A stretch of DNA of 64,000 bases from Lichenostomus cassidix (taxonomy: Eukaryota > Chordata > Aves > Passeriformes > Meliphagidae), in assembly GCA_008360975.2 (NCBI GenBank), contig CM039196.1, positions 3,720,001 to 3,784,000 on the forward strand, given 5' to 3'. Positions 61,681-64,000 of the stretch are shown in pieces. Made by a program: the position numbers and the translations under genes. Below the pieces are notes generated by a model. It worked only from the letters and a program-made list of their open reading frames with translations. It ran no database searches and was not told the DNA's origin. Each line of letters starts with the position of its first letter. The stretch's first letter is position 1.

Positions 61681-62563
61681 CTGGATTAAGCCAATCCCTC
61701 ATCCCTGTGGGATTCTTTTCCTGCCACAGACCCCCCTTTCCCCAGGGCTCTTCCTGCCAGGTTCACACCAGGACTTTAAACTGAACTTTTTCTCTCCCAG
61801 CAGTGTTTGAGTCATAGGGAAAAAAAAAAAGAAAGAAATAAAAAAAGCCCAATTTCTCCTTTCTTGAATGGATGTTTTAATTAGGGAAATGTGCTGGGCT
61901 TGCAAGCAGTGCCACAGGTGTGTCCTGGCTGCCGAGCTCTTCCAGTGGTTCAAAAATCCCACTTAAGGAGCAGCTCCTGGTAAATGAGAGCCTGGGAGAG
62001 ATTTTTGCAGCTAAAAAAATGAATCTCTTGAAATGCAAAGGCTTTTTCCTCCTTTTTTCTTTTTTTTTTTCCCCTCCCTCCCTTTGATTGTGCCATTTGT
62101 TCCAGTTTCTATAATAAGTTTGTTTGGGCTTGCAGATTTCCAACTGGAAGCTGCTTTGCTTGGAGCTCCTGCAGCTCAGCAGGAGGGATTGCAAGGGATA
62201 CAGGGTTTGTCCATGCGCTTGGCTCCTGGGAAAAAAAGGGTTTTTTTCCCCCAAAATGTTCCCCCTGGTGAGGTGGGAACGAGATGCTGGATGCTGTGGG
62301 GGAATCGTGGTGTGTGCATTACATGGGGTGTGGGATTTGTTCCATTGAAATAATTCTTGGGGAGCAGCCAGATTTCGGGTTTGAATTGGGATCCTGCTGG
62401 CTGGGTGTTCATGGGGTGGTGCAGCCCTGCTGCTCTGGGATTTCTGTGTTTGCCACAGGTTGTGGAGCTTGGGAATGCACTGGGGGCAGAGCTGGGTTAT
62501 TCTCTAGGGACAAATCGTCCATGGATGTGAAGGGCAGGGATGAACCACAGCACCTCTCCAGTG

Positions 62564-62661
62564 AATCCCAGACTGGTTTGGGTTGGAATGACCCTAAAGC
62601 TCATCCCATTCCATGCCCAGGGACACCTCCCAGGTTGCTCCAAGCCTCATCCCACCCCAGA
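62564..62661 (-). repeat. CR1 LINE 3' tail
   Basis: The plus strand reads GAATCCCAGACTGGTTTGGG, TTGGAATGACCCTAAAGCTC and CCAGGTTGCTCCAAGCCTCA, antisense CR1. Confidence 0.88.
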
Positions 62662-63124
62662 GCAGGGAGTTAGGCAGGCTGGGAGCTTCACCCCTAAGTG
62701 GGAAATCACAAAATCCCCTCGCCGTGGCTCTGAGGTTCTCCAGCACAAGGATGACAACCAGGACTGCTGGATTTCCAGCCCCCGTGCTCCTGGTGCTGGG
62801 AGGAACCCGTGAACTCTCCCATCTGCCGTCTGCCGACACCAGAGCTGTGAAAACACAGCCCTGTCCCCACTGCTGGCTCTGTCTGCCTGTGCTCTGCCCA
62901 CCCAGCCCAGCTTCCCGCTGGGAACAGCTTCACTGGGAACTGTCAGGAGGCACCAGGAGGAGTGGGAGATTCCCGGGTGGGTTTTGGGAGAGCTGACGTG
63001 GCTTTGCTGGGATAACGTGTGGATTTATGGATCCACATTCCTGAGTGAGCCTTGGCTGGGTGGTTTGAGATGCTCCTGCTGGCTGCAGTGAGGCCTTTAT
63101 GAGCTGTGCATCCTGAAATGAGTT

Positions 63125-63276
63125 ATTTGGGAAGAAATCCCTCCCCGGGAGGGTGGTGAGGCCCTGGCACAGGCTGCCCATCCCTGGAAGTGTCCAGCCT
63201 GGTCCAGCGGGAGGTGTCCCTGGAACCGGATGATTTCAAGGTCCCTCCCAGCCAAAACCATCCCGTGCTTGTGTAA
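63125..63276 (+). repeat. CR1 LINE 3' end
   Basis: Reads GAAATCCCTCCCCGGGAGGG, TGGTGAGGCCCTGGCACAGG, CTGCCCATCCCTGGAAGTGT and GATTTCAAGGTCCCTCCCAG, then CCAAAACCATCC. Sense CR1 of the subfamily with GAGGCCCTGGCACAGGCTGC. Confidence 0.9.
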
Positions 63277-64000
63277 TTCCCCTTCCTCGAGCTGCTGCTC
63301 CCTTATCAGCCTTTCCCCCCACGGGATGCTGCCTGTCCAACACCAGCCCCAGAGGCATTCTGTGCTCAGGAAACTCGTGGATGCTTCATGAGCATTTCAG
63401 AGGTGCCGGCAGCCGAGTCACCACAAACCCAAAGCTGTCACCAGCCGTGGGAAAGCATCTCTTCAATGCCAGGCGGCTTTTTTCCGCCGCTGCTCCCTCG
63501 GATTTGGGTCAGGCTGCCACGGGGGGCTGCTCCCTCCGGTGGGCTTGGGTCTCCTCCTCCTTTTCTTCGTTCCTTCCTCACTGAATGGCATAAATAATGC
63601 AGATTTTTTCCCTCGCCGTGCTATTTTTAGGGCCGGCGTTCTGGGTTAGCTGAGCTCACGATGCTGCCGCCAGCTCCTGCCTGCTCGTTGCTGCTTTCCC
63701 AACTCCTTCAGCCAATGCTGGCTTCCCAAAAAACTTCCTGAGCTGGTTTTGGGGTTTTTTTACCTTAGCAGGAACCAGGTGGGTTTTTTTTTACAACCTC
63801 CTGTCCAGAGGGGTTTTTGGTTTTGCTCCGAGAATTGCCATCAAATATAGACGATATTTTTCCTCGAATAGCCAGCAAATGAATTAATTTATTTATTTAT
63901 CCTTCCAGGATCTCCTCTTGCAGCTCTTCCTGGGCAGCTGCTGGGGCTGGGTGCAAAGGTCTGAATTTGGGGACAAACTGCTCTGTGCAAAGGTGCTGAT

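Larger units (their letters stand above)
57745..64000 (+). other. RPH3A: RPH3A intron running off the window
   Basis: I looked for the next rabphilin exon (LVDRLENMRKNV and the following zinc finger) in plus-strand frames and did not see it. This intron is therefore at least 6.2 kb. It holds four CR1 fragments and otherwise unique sequence. Confidence 0.7.

Noticed and set aside
62613..62996. 127-codon plus-strand open frame as a possible next RPH3A exon
   Set aside because: It has no LVDRLENM or zinc-finger Cys pattern, and it begins in a CR1 tail.

Overview
The window is vertebrate nuclear DNA and almost certainly from a bird. It holds intron-rich genes with GT-AG splice sites, CpG islands at gene starts, short introns, a GC-rich background, and many 5'-truncated CR1 LINE tails, the typical avian repeat. 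The order RPL6 (minus), PTPN11 (plus), RPH3A (plus) matches the conserved vertebrate block that lies on human chromosome 12q24. All gene models were read by eye from splice sites and translation; nothing was aligned or searched. Comparisons with human proteins rest on recalled knowledge of those proteins.

Layout. Positions 1-1454 hold a CR1 tail and unrecognised sequence. RPL6 occupies about 5316 down to 1455 on the minus strand, with one non-coding and six coding exons (295 aa). A CpG island at about 4960-6100 contains the RPL6 start and the PTPN11 start, head to head and only about 0.5 kb apart. PTPN11 (the tyrosine phosphatase SHP2) runs from 5841 (ATG) to 23910 (stop) in 15 coding exons (593 aa), followed by a 22-nt remnant of exon 15, a 3'UTR intron, and a long last exon ending near 27588. 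Positions 27.6-49.5 kb form an intergenic stretch with no convincing gene. It holds CR1 fragments, a 29-bp minisatellite, large polypurine and hexanucleotide repeats, and a few stretches that look like regulatory elements. A second CpG island at 49.5-50.2 kb ends its likely transcribed part in a good donor site and is probably the RPH3A promoter and first non-coding exon. The first three coding exons of RPH3A (rabphilin-3A) lie at 56725-57744. The gene continues beyond the right edge: its zinc finger and C2 domains are not in the window.

Functionally the three genes are unrelated: a large-subunit ribosomal protein, a cytosolic phosphatase acting in receptor tyrosine kinase to RAS signalling, and a Rab3 effector on synaptic vesicles. 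Their adjacency is ancestral linkage, not an operon. RPL6 and PTPN11 probably share a bidirectional promoter. I found no new gene system. The points most worth checking are the shared promoter motifs, the minimal upstream ORF before PTPN11, the NAGNAG micro-exon of RPH3A, and several candidate non-coding elements.
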